Made by a program: the position numbers and the translations under genes
Source: Eudorina sp. 2006-703-Eu-15
Lineage: Eukaryota > Chlorophyta > Chlorophyceae > Chlamydomonadales > Volvocaceae
Length of the DNA: 64,000 nt
Direction: 5' to 3'
Assembly (NCBI GenBank): GCA_003117195.1
Contig: BDSI01000050.1
Span: 558,001-622,000, forward strand
Notes under the pieces: model-generated
The model's input: the letters and a program-made list of their open reading frames with translations, nothing else
Told to the model about the DNA's origin: nothing
Database searches by the model: none
Shown: one piece after another, positions 35,000 through 46,699 of the stretch
How positions within the stretch are numbered: the first letter of the stretch is position 1
Layout of the letters: the number at the start of each line of letters is the position of its first letter

Positions 35000-37900
35000 A
35001 TGACTCGTGCGGCGCTGTCTCTGCTACTCCGATTAGCTGAAACTGACACCTCCCAGCTACTTTCGTCGGGAGGCCATCTAACAAAGCTTCAATCAATATT
35101 ACTGCAAGCGGCCGGGCATGTAGGCTTCACGCCGTTCCCGTCAGCGCAGTCGCTCTCACAACTAGGATGGACGCCGAGTTGCACCTCATCAGCAAGCTAC
35201 GAATCAATTAAGCATTTGAGCACAAGCTCACAGAATCAAGTTTCAGCATATGATCAGCAAGAGGCTGTCGGCGCAGCGAGCGATGCCGAGTTGGCCATCG
35301 GCAGCGTCCAAACTCGCGCGCGGCGGCAAAAGCGCATCCACTTCGTGGACGTGGTGCAGCTGACCCTTCCACGTCGTGCGCGTCAGCCGGGGGATGCGAC
35401 ATGGCGACGCGCAGCGGCAGCTGCAGCTGCCGCTGCAGCCCCAGGGCGCCCGGGGCAGCTCACCACTTCCATGCCACCATCTTCGCACCACGATTTCCTG
35501 CCCCCAGACGTTTCAAACCCAACATTAACACCACCGTTTGGTTCGCCGTCAGCGTCCCCCACGCCGACTTCGGATGCCTCATCCGAAGTTACTGACCCCG
35601 GCGGTGACCGGCTTGGCCGCCAGCCCACGCTTTCAATGACTCGCACCACGACCACCACCACCACCGCCACCACCACCACCGCTACCAGCAGCAGCAGCGA
35701 TGGTGACTCCGCCGCGCCGCTCGTGAAAGCGTCGCGCAGCGCTTTCGCCGCGGCCGCGGCGGGCCGCAGCGGCAGCTGTCCGGACGGGACGTTGAACACC
35801 CTGGAGCAGTTGCTGGATGCGTTGGAGGCAGGGGCCGCGCTGCCCCCGCCGCGTATGCTCTTCGAGGCCGTCGAGCTCTGGCGCAACGGCCGCAAACAGC
35901 TTGTGAGTGTGAGCGTGAGGAGCGAGGGGAGAGGAGCGAGGGGAGCTGCGGGGGGGGGGAGATGCGTTGCGGGTAGCCATCCTCATTGCATCCTTCACAG
36001 GTCGTACATCCGCCGTACTGCGGTGCGAAACAGGCCAGTCCTTGTGCAGCACACGCGACAACGGGCGGTCATGCCTGCTGGGGCGGGGCGGGCGCATTGC
36101 GTTACATGAAACTTCACATGTACTGCGTTACATGAAACTTGACCTGTACGACGCGCCCGCACACACGACGCGGTTCCTTCCAGGCAGGCAGCCAAACGCG
36201 GTAGATCAAGTAGTCAATCACGGTCGATAACTTCCTCATGAAAGCATCCCACCTAGAGCAAGGAGCAAGTCGTAACAAGGTTTCCGTTGGTGGACGTGCG
36301 GAAGGATCCGTAGGTCTATATGGGTCTTCGGCTCGTTAAGAGCCTACATGGTCTGGTTAGAGGCGCTCAGGGAAGACCATGTTACTAACTAATTAACGAA
36401 CTAGTGGATCACTGTCGGACAGTCTTGTCGCTTCGCCTCCCTCCCGACGCAGCGATTGACCAGTGACCGGGAATTGCAAAAACCCAAATTGCACACACCC
36501 GGGGCCGCGGCTCTCGCCGGCCGATGCGCCCGAGCCCGTCTCAGTCGACAGCGTCCCCCCCTCTTGGTATGTTGCTTGCCGTACATCATCGTCTCCGCAG
36601 GGCGTGGAGAAGCGACGCACGGCTTTGGAAGATGTCCGCAAGCGCCTGGACAGGGTACTGCCCGCGCATCTGAGGGTGGGTACGATACGACGTACAGTAC
36701 GACATGGTGGCTGTCGCACGTCGTACATCCGGATGTGGGGCCTTTTATTTGCCGATGGGGTTCTTCGGAACGCCTCCAACAGACAACGGAACGAGCATCG
36801 GCCCCGTAATGAGTAATACATGCCCGTACATGCCCGCACATGCCCGTACCAATCACCCGCTCGACCTGGCAGAAACTCAAACCCGACCAAGTGGACGCGC
36901 GCAACCTCGCCATGCTGTTCTGGTCCCTGACCAAGAGCGGCCTCGTCGGCGAGACCACACTTGCAATCGTGGAGCAACTCGAGGGCGCCGTACGGCCTGA
37001 CATGCCGTACAGGACGAGCGACTACTGGGGCTCCCTGGCGTTGTACAGCCTGGGGGTCATCCAGCAGGTCGTCACGGCCGGCGGCGGCGGAGCCGCCGCC
37101 GGCCGCCCGTCGACGGCGGCGGCGCTGGTGCGTCGGTCGCAGGACCGTTTGGCGCCGGCGCTGCTGCAGCTTATGGCGCGGCACGCAGCCACCATCAACC
37201 TGCAGGCGTTGTCGAACACGATTTGGGCGGCGGGGCTGCTCCGCCTGACGGACGCGGAAGCGTTGCGCCGGCTGGCTGCGGAGGCGCACCGGCGGGCGGA
37301 CACGGTAGAGCCGCAGAACCTGGCCAACATCATCTACGGCTGCGCGTTGATGGGGCTCAGCAAGCGTGAATGGGTAGGGGCGTAGAGCGGGGGCTACCTG
37401 CGCTGCAGGCAGGGCGGGAAAGTTGGGCTGGGCGGAGTGGGTTTCTGATGGCAGGTGGTCCAGGGGGCTCGCCGCCACTGCCTGCAGCCGTTGGCGGCGG
37501 CGGAGGAGCAGGTGTGTTTAGAGAGGAGGAGACCCGCCCGACCCAAACCAAGGACCAAAATACTTACCATAACAACCTGCAAATGGTGTGTGTGTGTGTG
37601 TGACTGCAATTGTGTTTTGTTCGAATGCAATACGGTGGATGTCCAGGATCCGAATGGCTGTGCGGCAGCGCGGTGGCTGGTGTGGATGAAGGGGAGCCCC
37701 CCGCCTTCTACCCGCCCACTTCCACAGGGTCAGTGCCCGCTGTCCAGTGTTGTGTTGTGTTGTGTTGTGTTGTAGGACTCCAGGGTACCTTTCTGACGGT
37801 GCTCCCCGCCCTCCCCCTCCCCCCTCCCCGCCCTCCCCCTCCCCCTCCCCGCCCTCCCCCTCCCCCTCCCCGCCCTCCCCCTCCCCCCTCCCCGCCCTCC

Positions 37901-40900
37901 CCCTCCCCCCTCCCCGCCCTCCCCCTCCCCCTCCCTGCCCTCCCCCTCCCCCCTGCCTGCCCTCGTCTTCCCGGGCGATGAACACACGGGCAACCCAGGC
38001 CTCCATACACGGCCCTCAGCACCCCTTCATAGAGCGATTGTTGGACGAGGCTGTACGGCGGCGGTTGGAAGGTTTCAAGCCGATGGAGGTCAGCTGCACC
38101 ACCTGGGCGGCATGCAAGCTCGGTTTGGAGATGAAGTGAGTGGGACGCAGTGACCCGCGGGTCGTTCGGGCGGGAAAGAGATACCTCGGTGTGCGCCGCC
38201 CTCACCTTCCTCGCCCTCTTAGCCCACACCAACCTCCTTGATCCCCGTACCTCCTACCTCCTCCTGCCTCTCCTCCTAGCTCCTCCTACCTCTCCTCCTA
38301 CCTCTCCACCTCGCCCTCGAACTTCTCTCCATCCCCTTACCTTCCTAGCCATCCTGGTCCCTCCTAGTTTTCCTCCTCGCCTCCTCGCCGTCCCATGTCT
38401 TGTCCTCGTCTCTGCTCGCCTTCCCGTCCTGGCCGCTACACAGACCCCTGCTGGAGGCGGTCGCGGACTACATCGGGCGGGGCGGCTTCGATGGAGGCCC
38501 GTCCCTGCAGGTGCCGTACAATGCCGTACAATGCGAGGGTGTAGAGGGGATGGGCGGGTGGGGCTGGCGCCCCAACCCTGCCGCCCTGCTGCCCTCCAAC
38601 GACCGCAACCGCCTATCGAACGGCCCTCACGTAACTCATAGGTCTGCATATCTAATCTACCCACAACTGCTTTATAAATCTTTCATCTGATCCGTACTTA
38701 CTAACCTTCAATCTTCATGAGATCTGATCCGTTCTAAATAACTACGCGGCGAGCACCTTGATCCACTTGGATAACTGTCCTCGGCTGCCTAACCGCCGTA
38801 TCCCGCGCTCTCCACTCGCCTCCTCGACAACCTCCTCCGCCCTCCCAGTCGCCACCCTCGATGACACCGCCGCCGCATCTCCCGCGCATCTCCCGTCGCC
38901 CGCACCTCCCGGCCCCCGCTGAACCCCCAGGTCTGGGCTAACACGCTGTACGCCATGGCCTTGGACGACTTTTACGACCCACGGGTCTTTCGGAAGCTCT
39001 CCCGGGCCCTGGTAGGCGCCGCCGCCTCCTCTTCCGCTTCCTCCTCCGCCGCCGCCGCCGCCTCCTACGCGTCCGCGTCCTCGGCGGCGATGGCGGCGGC
39101 GGTGCTGCGGGGCGCCACCGCGCAGACGTGCGGCAACATCTTGTTGGCGATGGGGCTGCTGCGGCACCTGGACGAGGCGGTGGTGGAGGTGCTGATGGGT
39201 CGTCTGGCGGCGGTGACGGCGGCGGGGCGGGCGAGTGTGGTGGACATGGCGTTGGCTGTCCGCGCCTGCGCGCAGCTCAACTACCGGCCGCCCTCCCTGG
39301 ACGTCATGCTGGCGGCGGTCATGCCCACGATGAGGGTGAGGGAGCGCGGGCGTGTCCGGGTCCACACACACTCACACACACACATCCACACAATTGTAAA
39401 CACACACACACACATCCACACACACCGGGATTCTTCGCTAAACATACACTGAGGGGCCGCCGCACGGCGAGGTGCTTCGCCTTCCCGCTCCCTTGCTTCT
39501 CCCTGGGTCTCGTGCCCTTGACCTCTCCCTCCCTGCCGCTGTGTCCCTCTGTCTGCCTCCATCTCTCCAACGCTCTCTCTCTCTCCTTCATACTCCGTGT
39601 CCCTGTGTCTTGAGGATCGTCAGCGCAGCGCCGCTCAGCGTCGTACCTCCCGTACCCGCCGTACCTCCCGTACACCTTCCACAGGCGCAGGCGCATCGCC
39701 TGATGGCGTACAACGTGCTGTGGTCGTTGCTGACGTTGGACATGTTGGCTGAGCCCCGCCACCAGCCGCTGATCAAATACCTGGTGTCGTGCGTCAACCA
39801 GTACGGCACTGACACGTGGAAGTCCGCAGCCACGGCGGGGGATCCGGCGGCAGCCGCGCCGGCGGCGGCGCCGCCGCCGGCGGAGGCGGTGGAAGGCAGC
39901 GGAGGGCTGGGGACCGCGGCCGCGTACGACGATCTCACCCAGGTCTGAGGTAGCTGGTGTCTGGGTCAGTTGGGTCCGGAACGTGGCCCATGGGTCGGAC
40001 TCGAATTTGTAAGCTGCGACTCAATTACAAGAGCCTGCGAGACAAAACTTTGGTTTGTTGATACAGCTGTCAGGTCGTTGCGGCCCAGGAGAGACCCTGC
40101 GCCCCCACCGCGCGTCATCGGTCGTCGGGCCCCCCCTCCATGGCCCACTCACAACTTGGTGGTCGTCCTCCTCTTGCCGTACTGATGTACTGCAGTTGGT
40201 GCAGTACCACTTGGAGAGCCACTACCTGGGCCTCACGGGGGACGAGTACGACCTGAAGCCGCCGCAGGGCATGGATGCCGTGGTACGGCAGATCCGAGCA
40301 CGGCGGCAGTACCTGGCGGCCAAGAGCAGCACCGTGGTGCATCAATACGTGTTGGCCATGCTCAAGGTGTGGACCCGGGGAGGGTCCGGGCGGGGGCTTT
40401 GTCTCCAGGGAGGTGTAGCGCTTCCGGCCGTGTGCCCGTTCTGCTGCCCAGCAGCCGGCACAGCAGCATCCGGGTCCGGGTCCGGGGCTCGAGGCATTTC
40501 AACGGTGGGGGGAAATCCACACACAACACCCCTGAACCGCTGCACTATGTGTAGGTTACCTCGCAGTAAATGGTGAACCAACGTCCGGGTCCGTATGTGT
40601 GGGTTGCTTATGCAGGCAGAACAGGAGTGCGGGACATGCGAGGGGCCGAGTGGCGCCCAATAGTTGTCCGTATGTGTGTGTATGTGTACGGAGGGGGAAG
40701 AGGTTGTCCGTTGTCCGTTGATTGTTGTGGCACAACGCTGGTCTGTCGACCATCGAAGCACAGCTTCAGGCCCCTAGGGGTTCCGCCTTTCCCCGCTAGG
40801 TGAATAACGACGGGTGGATTGCAGTACTCCGCAGTACGGCACGTGACGTCATGTCATGCCATTCCCACACATCATATCATCGCCAAACTATCGCGTGACA

Positions 40901-41513
40901 GTGTTTGCGGTTGCACCGTTTCCTGGATGCATCCCGGCGGCGGCAGGACATGGCCGCTTCGTCTGACGGCAGCGGTGACGGTACGGCGGGGGACACCGTA
41001 CCGCCGTACCCCCGGATCCTGTCGGTCGAGTCTGAGGTGATGGTGGAACCGGAGCTCATCGTGGTGGACGTGCTGCTAACCCTGGAGCGACCCATGGGTC
41101 ACACCAATACCGCCACCACCAACAACAACAACGGCCTCTCCGCGGAAGCCCAAACGCGTTCCGGTGCCACTGCGGCGGCGGGGGCCGGTACTGCGCCGCC
41201 GCCGCCATGGGACGCAGCGGCGGCGGCCGGTACTACAGCCCTGGGCGCATCGTCGTACAAGTTGGCGCTGGAGGTGGACGGGCCGTTCCACTTCATGCGC
41301 AACCGGCCCGAGCACACCGACGGCCCATCCGCCTACCGGGACCGGGTGCTGCGGCGGCGGTTCGGCCCCCGGGGGGTCGTGGTGGTGCCGACGGCGACGT
41401 GGGTGGAGCGGCTGCGAGACGACGGCGAGCGACGCAAGTTCCTGGCGGAGCTGCTGGCGGGTACGGCGACGGAGGCGGAGACGCCGCAGTCGCAGCCGAA
41501 GGAGCAGAAGTGA
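35000..41513 (+). CDS. RAP-domain protein with OPR-like helical repeats (organelle RNA factor), ten exons
   Basis: Exons 35000-35902, 36601-36675, 36873-37373, 37455-37511, 37999-38135, 38444-38510, 38931-39335, 39685-39942, 40196-40366 and 40902-41513 join in phase to 1061 residues. ATG 35000 starts MTRAALSLLLRLAETDTSQL, a basic/hydroxylated presequence like those sent to mitochondria or chloroplast; the rest of exon 1 is disordered. Residues about 320-860 carry degenerate helical repeats with [DN]xxNL and [NT]xxW/[NT]xLYA cores (VDARNLAMLFWSL, VEPQNLANIIYGCALM, VWANTLYAMALDDF), as in OPR and FASTK-like proteins. The C-terminus is a RAP domain (about 950-1045) with LEVDGPFHF at 981-989 and the typical RDRVLRR then VVVVPTATW. 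Such proteins bind organelle transcripts and support processing, stability or translation; the target is not predictable. Alternative acceptors exist at exons 5 (38020) and 8 (39691). Confidence 0.88.
36226..36310 (+). pseudogene. Relic of the 3' end of 18S rRNA inside an intron
   Basis: Within intron 1 of the RAP gene, CCACCTAGAG (36250-36259), then GTCGTAACAAGGTTTCCGT (36269-36287) and GTGCGGAAGGATC (36296-36308) match, in order and spacing, the universally conserved 3' end of eukaryotic 18S rRNA. Differences from the canonical end (GTAGGTGAACCTGCGG expected, TTGGTGGACGTGCGG found; AGCAAGGAGC for AGGAAGGAG) and absence of upstream 18S show it is a decayed fragment, not a working rRNA gene. 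Confidence 0.85.
37790..37970 (+). repeat. CCCCT/CCCCG pyrimidine-rich minisatellite in intron
   Basis: Repeats of CCCCGCCCTCCCCCTCCCC fill intron 4 of the RAP gene just before exon 5, preceded by a TGTTG run at 37752-37774. They act as or extend the polypyrimidine tract of that acceptor. Confidence 0.92.
39364..39424 (+). repeat. CA dinucleotide microsatellite
   Basis: Interrupted CA repeat in intron 7 of the RAP gene. Confidence 0.93.
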
Positions 41514-42305
41514 ATCACCAGTTGAGCGCGCGTGTGAACAGGAGGGCTCCGGGGCCGGCGGGTGGGTGGAGCAGGAGCGCGGTGGGTGGAGGCGTTGGTG
41601 TTATTACATGTGTAGGTATTATAGGTTGCGGTGCCCCTCCTGGTACTGGTACCGAATGGGTGACAGCTGCTGTGCTGATCCCGAGGATGGCGATGGTGGG
41701 TCTGGAACTTTGGATGGTCGCGTTGTGGGGTGGGGTGTGTGAAGGAAATTGGCAGACCATATTCAAACTGGGGTGGGGTGGGGTGGGGCACCACATCACG
41801 AGGACTGTGAGCGTTGTGGGGTATAACGCGGTGAGTGTGCTGCGGAGCGCGTTGAGGGGGAGGGAGCGTTTGATTTGTTTGATGGATTGGTCGGGAGGGG
41901 TTAAAATGGAAAGAGATCTGCTGGTCACATGACATGGCAGCCAAAAGGGGCCGCCCAGGTTGCGGCTGGCGCGCAGCATCTGGCCCCGACCCTGTGGAGG
42001 ACTCCGATGGCGGCTGCGGATCCGAAGGTGGAAGCAGTACAGACCCATGAAGACCCGTGGGTCTGCAATGCACCGATGATGGGGCCACCAGGTTATGGGG
42101 CAGCGTAGGCTGGGTCGGTTCATCAGATCGGTGGCTTCTTTGCCGTACTTGGGACAGGAATCTGATCTGTCCTCCAGGTCGGCTCCTCATGGCGCCGAGC
42201 GCTATACCTCCTGAGTGGCGTGATGAAGCAGCTGCACAGGAGGAGGAGGAGGAGGCGGAGGAGGAGCTGGGCGAGGCGCACCGGTGCTGGCGAGACCGCC
42301 GCCAC

Positions 42306-42310
42306 TGTAA
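42306..42310 (+). terminator. Candidate poly(A) signal TGTAA for the RAP gene
   Basis: TGTAA is the dominant polyadenylation signal in volvocine algae. This is a clear copy on the correct strand downstream of the stop at 41513. Distance (about 790 nt) is long but not unusual there. Confidence 0.35.
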
Positions 42311-43286
42311 CGATCTGCGGGTGATGCCGGTGGTGATGGATTGAAGTGTTGTCGGAGTCCTCCTTCCGCTTCCTTGCCCTCTTGCCGTATCATGGCCCAG
42401 CGGAAGGAGGCAGCGCGCGTCCGCGCGACCTCGATTGGCTCTGACGCAAGCCTGACGCGGCATCCCACAGTACTGCGTGCGGTGCGCCCTCCACCCCGCC
42501 TCCTAGACACATGGCAGGCATCCGTACACATGAAGTCATAAACGCGTCTCGCGGCTCAGTCCTCTTCGACACACACCTACACGCAAACCCCCTCACCCAC
42601 CCCGACGAGGCGGAGGCGGCTTCCGCCGCAGCCAGCAACCTTCAACCGTAATACCGTGTGGTTGCTCACAGATGCCCTGCGTTGCATTCAGGGCTGCGAC
42701 ACCCCCCCGGCTGCCGTACCCTCCTCGCGGGCCCGCCACAATTGTTTGCGGTCTTGACATCTCAAGAGTCCGCCCGTCCAGAGACAGGGCGGCCCATCCG
42801 GACCCACCCTCCGTACCGGTCTGCAGCGACCCACGGGTCCCTCATCGGCAAAGCGCATATTTGGATTTATTCCATGTGCCCGAGTCATGACGTACTGGGA
42901 CCACCGAGCGCTATCCCCCTCTCTCTCTAGCGCTCCCGCGCGAGCTCGCTGCCTCCATGGTGGCTGTGTCAGGTGCGGAGCTGGCTGCCCCCGAACTCGG
43001 CCTTGCCCGTTGGGATTGCTGTACGACACAGCTGGTAGGTGACCCCGATGTGACCCCAATGTTCGCGTCGCTACACCCGATGTCAGTAATGGCTGCGCCA
43101 AGTTGTGGGCGTTGGTTGGTTTGGCTGCTGTTGGAGGCACACATACACACACACGCACTCCTGTTCTAACGCCCTCCTGTTCTGTCTGCTTAAATGACAC
43201 ACACACGCTCGTCACGCCCCGTGTGTCCAGCCCCCTCGATAAGCCCCTCTCGGGCTCAACATGTGCGGTGACGGCACCTGGCCCTC

Positions 43287-43372
43287 CTGCCCCTGGCCCT
43301 GGTGCTCCTGACCGTTGTGCTCCTGACCGTTGTGCTCCTGATCGTTGTGCTCCTGACCGTTGTGCTGATGAC
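43287..43372 (+). repeat. 15-bp tandem repeat
   Basis: About five units of TGCTCCTGACCGTTG with small changes (one CTGATCG), intergenic. Confidence 0.9.
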
Positions 43373-44168
43373 TATCAAATCTAGTTCGCTCACTCAGTTC
43401 AGGCGACCTGCCCCCCACCCCAGCACCCAGGCACCAACCCGTTGCGCGCTGTCCCTCACGCCTTGCCCCGCCCCTCACCGCTTTCAAGCCGTCGCGGTCG
43501 CCCTTCTTTGCCCAGCCGGACGCCAACCCTCCCGCCCACCCCTCGCCTCTCAGCACCTGCCTACCCAAGCACACAAACACGACCAACGCCCCCCAACCCA
43601 CGCCAACTTTCATGACCCTACCTAACTGGGCCGCTCTCTTTCCGACGACACGCCTCAGTCCCGAGTGATCTCCCCTTCCTCCCTCCCTAGCGCAGTTTGA
43701 ATGTGTCTTCCAATTTCCTGTACCCGGCCCCCCCTGCCTCCGGGCAGTTTTTTCCCTTGCATGCCAAAAATCACTCACCGTTCCCCGATCACCTACCTCC
43801 ATGGGAATATCGCTGTTCCCAATATCACTGCCCCCTGCCTCCTTTACTCCCTACTTTCTGCCCTTTCTGCCCTCTGAACTAAACTGTGATGCATGCATCA
43901 CCGCGCACCGCGCAGCTTCGTTACTCCCACACGTCCGGTTTCATTCCGGGCACATGCATCACCGTGTATCGCTTCAATAACAACCGCCCATCCGCGACTC
44001 CTCTGGGTGAGCCTCACCACCGGCCCACCGCCGCATGGGCCCATCACCCCATCACCCATCACCACCACCCCCGCCCTCATCCCGACCCCCACACACCTCG
44101 TCCCAAACCTCCACCACCCCCACCACTTACCTCTGCACCCCCTCAGCCCATTACCACCATCTCTGACC

Positions 44169-46699
44169 TCACGAGCTGCCCCCGCCGCCGCCGCCGCCGC
44201 CCGCCCCTACCCGGTACCGCACGTACACGAACGCGCCCACCCCGCACACCAGCGACGCGGCGGCCAGGAAGCCGAGGACCGAGCCGGATGAGCCGGTCCG
44301 TGGGACGGCGGAGCCCGGGGCCCCGGCGGCTGCGCCCGGGCGGCTGCCGGCGCCCGAGGCGGCGGGTCGAGGCGGCGGTCGTCTGCCCACGAGCTTCTCC
44401 CGAAGGTCCTGCGAAGTGCGAGTGCGCCGGTGGGGAGCCCCCGAAACGGCGGGCCAGGAGCAGGAGGGTGAGGAGCAGGAGGGTGAGGAGCAGCAGGGTG
44501 AGGAGCTCAAGAGCACGCAGGAGCAGGAGGGCCAGGAGAGTCTGTAACCTAACCAACTTTTCGCAACATATCCCAACGTCCAACGACCAATCCCCACCTG
44601 GATGTTGTCGTCCATATTCCGCAGCAGCTCCTCCAAAGTACGGAGCGTCTGGGCCGTTTCCGTACTGGATGACTGGATCTTCCGCAGGCAGTCCACGATC
44701 ACGTCCTCCAGTCGTTGCGGTGTGTACGGCACAACCGACGCCTCGCCACCCGCCTCCGCGCCAGCCGCCGCGGCGCTCCGAAGCTCCGACTCGTCTTCGA
44801 CCGCGTCGAAGAACTGGTCGCCCGCCGCCGCCGCCTCGGCGTCCACCACCGCCGCCGGGCCGCCCGCCGCTGCCGCCGCCGCCGCGGCGGCGGGCCGCTC
44901 GGGCTGCAGCTGCTGTTCCGCCCGCCAGCTCTTATAAAAGTCGACGCAGAAGTCCAGGAAGACGCCAATGGAGGTCGAGGCCTCTGTGGCCATAAGGCCC
45001 TCCACGGTGGCCTGTACGGGCCAGGGCATCGCCGCCGAGCAGCGGACCAGCGCCTTCACCTGTCGGGGAGGAGGGGAGGCAGCATAAAACTCCTGGCCCC
45101 CTCCTTGAAGGCGTCACTTGCCCCCTGGTCCACATGTCGCAAGAGTGCCTCTCTCTGCCCCCCGCGCAACCAACCGAGCAACTAGAAGCCCCATTACGAA
45201 TAAGGTGCCGTGGCGTACGGCTCCTGTCGTACCTTGCACCTCCTCCCAGGGAGGCTCTTGACCTCCAGGGATCCCGATGTGGTGAACTTGTTGGCGCCGG
45301 GAAACTGCAGGGAGGGTGCCGGGGGCAGGATACGGTACGGTTGCGGGTCGGTGGCCTTTTGGGGGCTGTACGGAGGTGTCGGTGATAGGGGACCGTGGTG
45401 AGGGTGTCGGTGTGGGGCGCCCACGGCGTGGGTTTCAAGCTGGCAACCAAGCAGCTGTACCGAGGAGGCGGATGCTGCCGAGATCGCCCCTGCCTGCCCC
45501 GCGAGATCGGCCCTGCCTGCCCCGCGAGGCTACACCCGCGCGCACATCAACGTCAATGAACTGCGGTCCCACCTCTGTTCATCCTGCACAAGTCCCCCTG
45601 TTCATCCTGCCCCTGTGCCCCACAATTCCCACAAGGGCTGGCTTAGTTGCCCCCCTCCCTGATTTCGGCTTCCCTCGGAAGGGATGCGGCATCCACAAGT
45701 GCAAACCCACATTGAGCTGCGGCTCCGAGACCACCTTGAAGCAGCTGCCCACCGCCTCCCACTCAATCTTCTGGGTCTCCACCACCGGCACCGCGTCCAT
45801 GCCTGAACAGGCAACGCCAGGCAACGCAGCACAGCAATGGGCATGCAGCCAGCTCGCTGAATCGTACAGCCGTACGGCGTGTGGGACGAGACGGGATGGG
45901 GCGGGACGAGCGAGGTGCATTCGGATGCGGAGCGGCCCCCTGGAGTACGGGCATTGGGGTGGGGCCCTGTTTTGGTGAGGGTGGCGAAACGGCCCGGCGC
46001 GGTCCCCCGCCAACCAATCCTGGAGGTCTTTCCGCCCTGATGGCTGCGGTGTGCGGACGGCGGGGATGACGCCGGGAGGCACGCGCCCCTCTGCACCTCA
46101 ACCGCCCGTCTGTCGCTGATCTGAGGGAGAACAGCCAAAGGCGGCCACACGGCTGCTGCGGATCAAAGATCTTTAAGATTACGAAACGGCGGAGCAGCCC
46201 CCCCTGGAGGATCCCAAGGGGGTCCTGGCGTCCTGCCAGGTTATCCCCATGCGACGCACTGCACCCTAGAGGCGTACGGCAGCGCCGCAGAACCAACCGT
46301 CCTCAGCGACCTGCCGACCGACCGACCGACCGACCCTGGACCTGGAGAGGATGCAGACGGGCTGGCAGTTAGGCACGGCAGCGTGCGGCGGTCGAGGACC
46401 GGGACCTGTCCCTTGGCCGCAGCCGGTTGGCCGTGGCGCCGTACACACCCAAACCCCCTCGTCCCCGTCCCCGTCCCCGGCCCCGCACCGCCGCCCGTGT
46501 GGATCTCCGGCCCACGCGTGCGCGTGCTGGCCTTACCGATCGTCTTTTTCAGCATGGCGGGCACGTTCATGGGCATGACGAATTTGATCGTCCGCGCGCC
46601 GTCGCTCCAGGCTCCCACGACCGCATTGGGGTCTGCGTTGACCTTGGCGTGGAAGGCGCGCATCGCCGACTCAGTTGCGTAGATGGCGTCATGATAGAG
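44169..46699 (-). CDS. VASt-domain (StART-like) membrane-anchored protein, 5' end unresolved
   Basis: Exons (minus strand) 46699-46537, 45802-45711, 45304-45233, 45059-44598 and 44408-44169 join in phase to 342 residues. The N-terminal 130 or so match a VASt domain: LYHDAIYATESAMRAFH, RTIKFVMPMNVPAMLKK, VVETQKIEWEAVGSCFKVV, then FPGANKFTTSGSLEV and KALVRCSAAMPWPVQATVEG. VASt folds bind sterols or other lipids at ER contact sites. Acidic, Ala-rich linker and a helical segment (QRLEDVIVDCLRKIQSSSTE) follow, then one transmembrane helix near the C-terminus (VLGFLAAASLVCGVGAFVYV), suggesting a tail-anchored topology. No GRAM domain was found; the first exon here begins at an acceptor (accaaccag), so the start lies upstream and was not located in 46700-49069. 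The intron 44409-44597 has no in-frame stop, so a retained-intron form would also be open. Confidence 0.8.

Larger units (their letters stand above)
41514..44168. other. Intergenic region between convergent genes
   Basis: About 2.65 kb between the 3' ends of the RAP gene (+) and the VASt gene (-), expected to hold both 3' UTRs. TGTAA at 42306-42310 is a plausible poly(A) signal for the RAP gene (about 790 nt past the stop). A short frame at 42190-42344 starting MAPSAIPPEWRDEAAAQ has a Glu run but no homologous look and no partner exons, so it is not called. Two GACCC-NN-GGGTC motifs (42052, 42828) and a 15-bp tandem repeat are present. Confidence 0.55.

Noticed and set aside
44409..44597. Continuous 296-codon frame joining the last two VASt exons
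   Set aside because: The 189-bp intron happens to lack stops, but its Ser/Cys-rich translation comes from a simple repeat and the GT-AG sites are good; splicing is preferred.
43886..44995. 369-codon plus-strand frame
   Set aside because: It is antisense to the VASt exons, is made of Arg/Pro/Ala shadow codons and has no domain.
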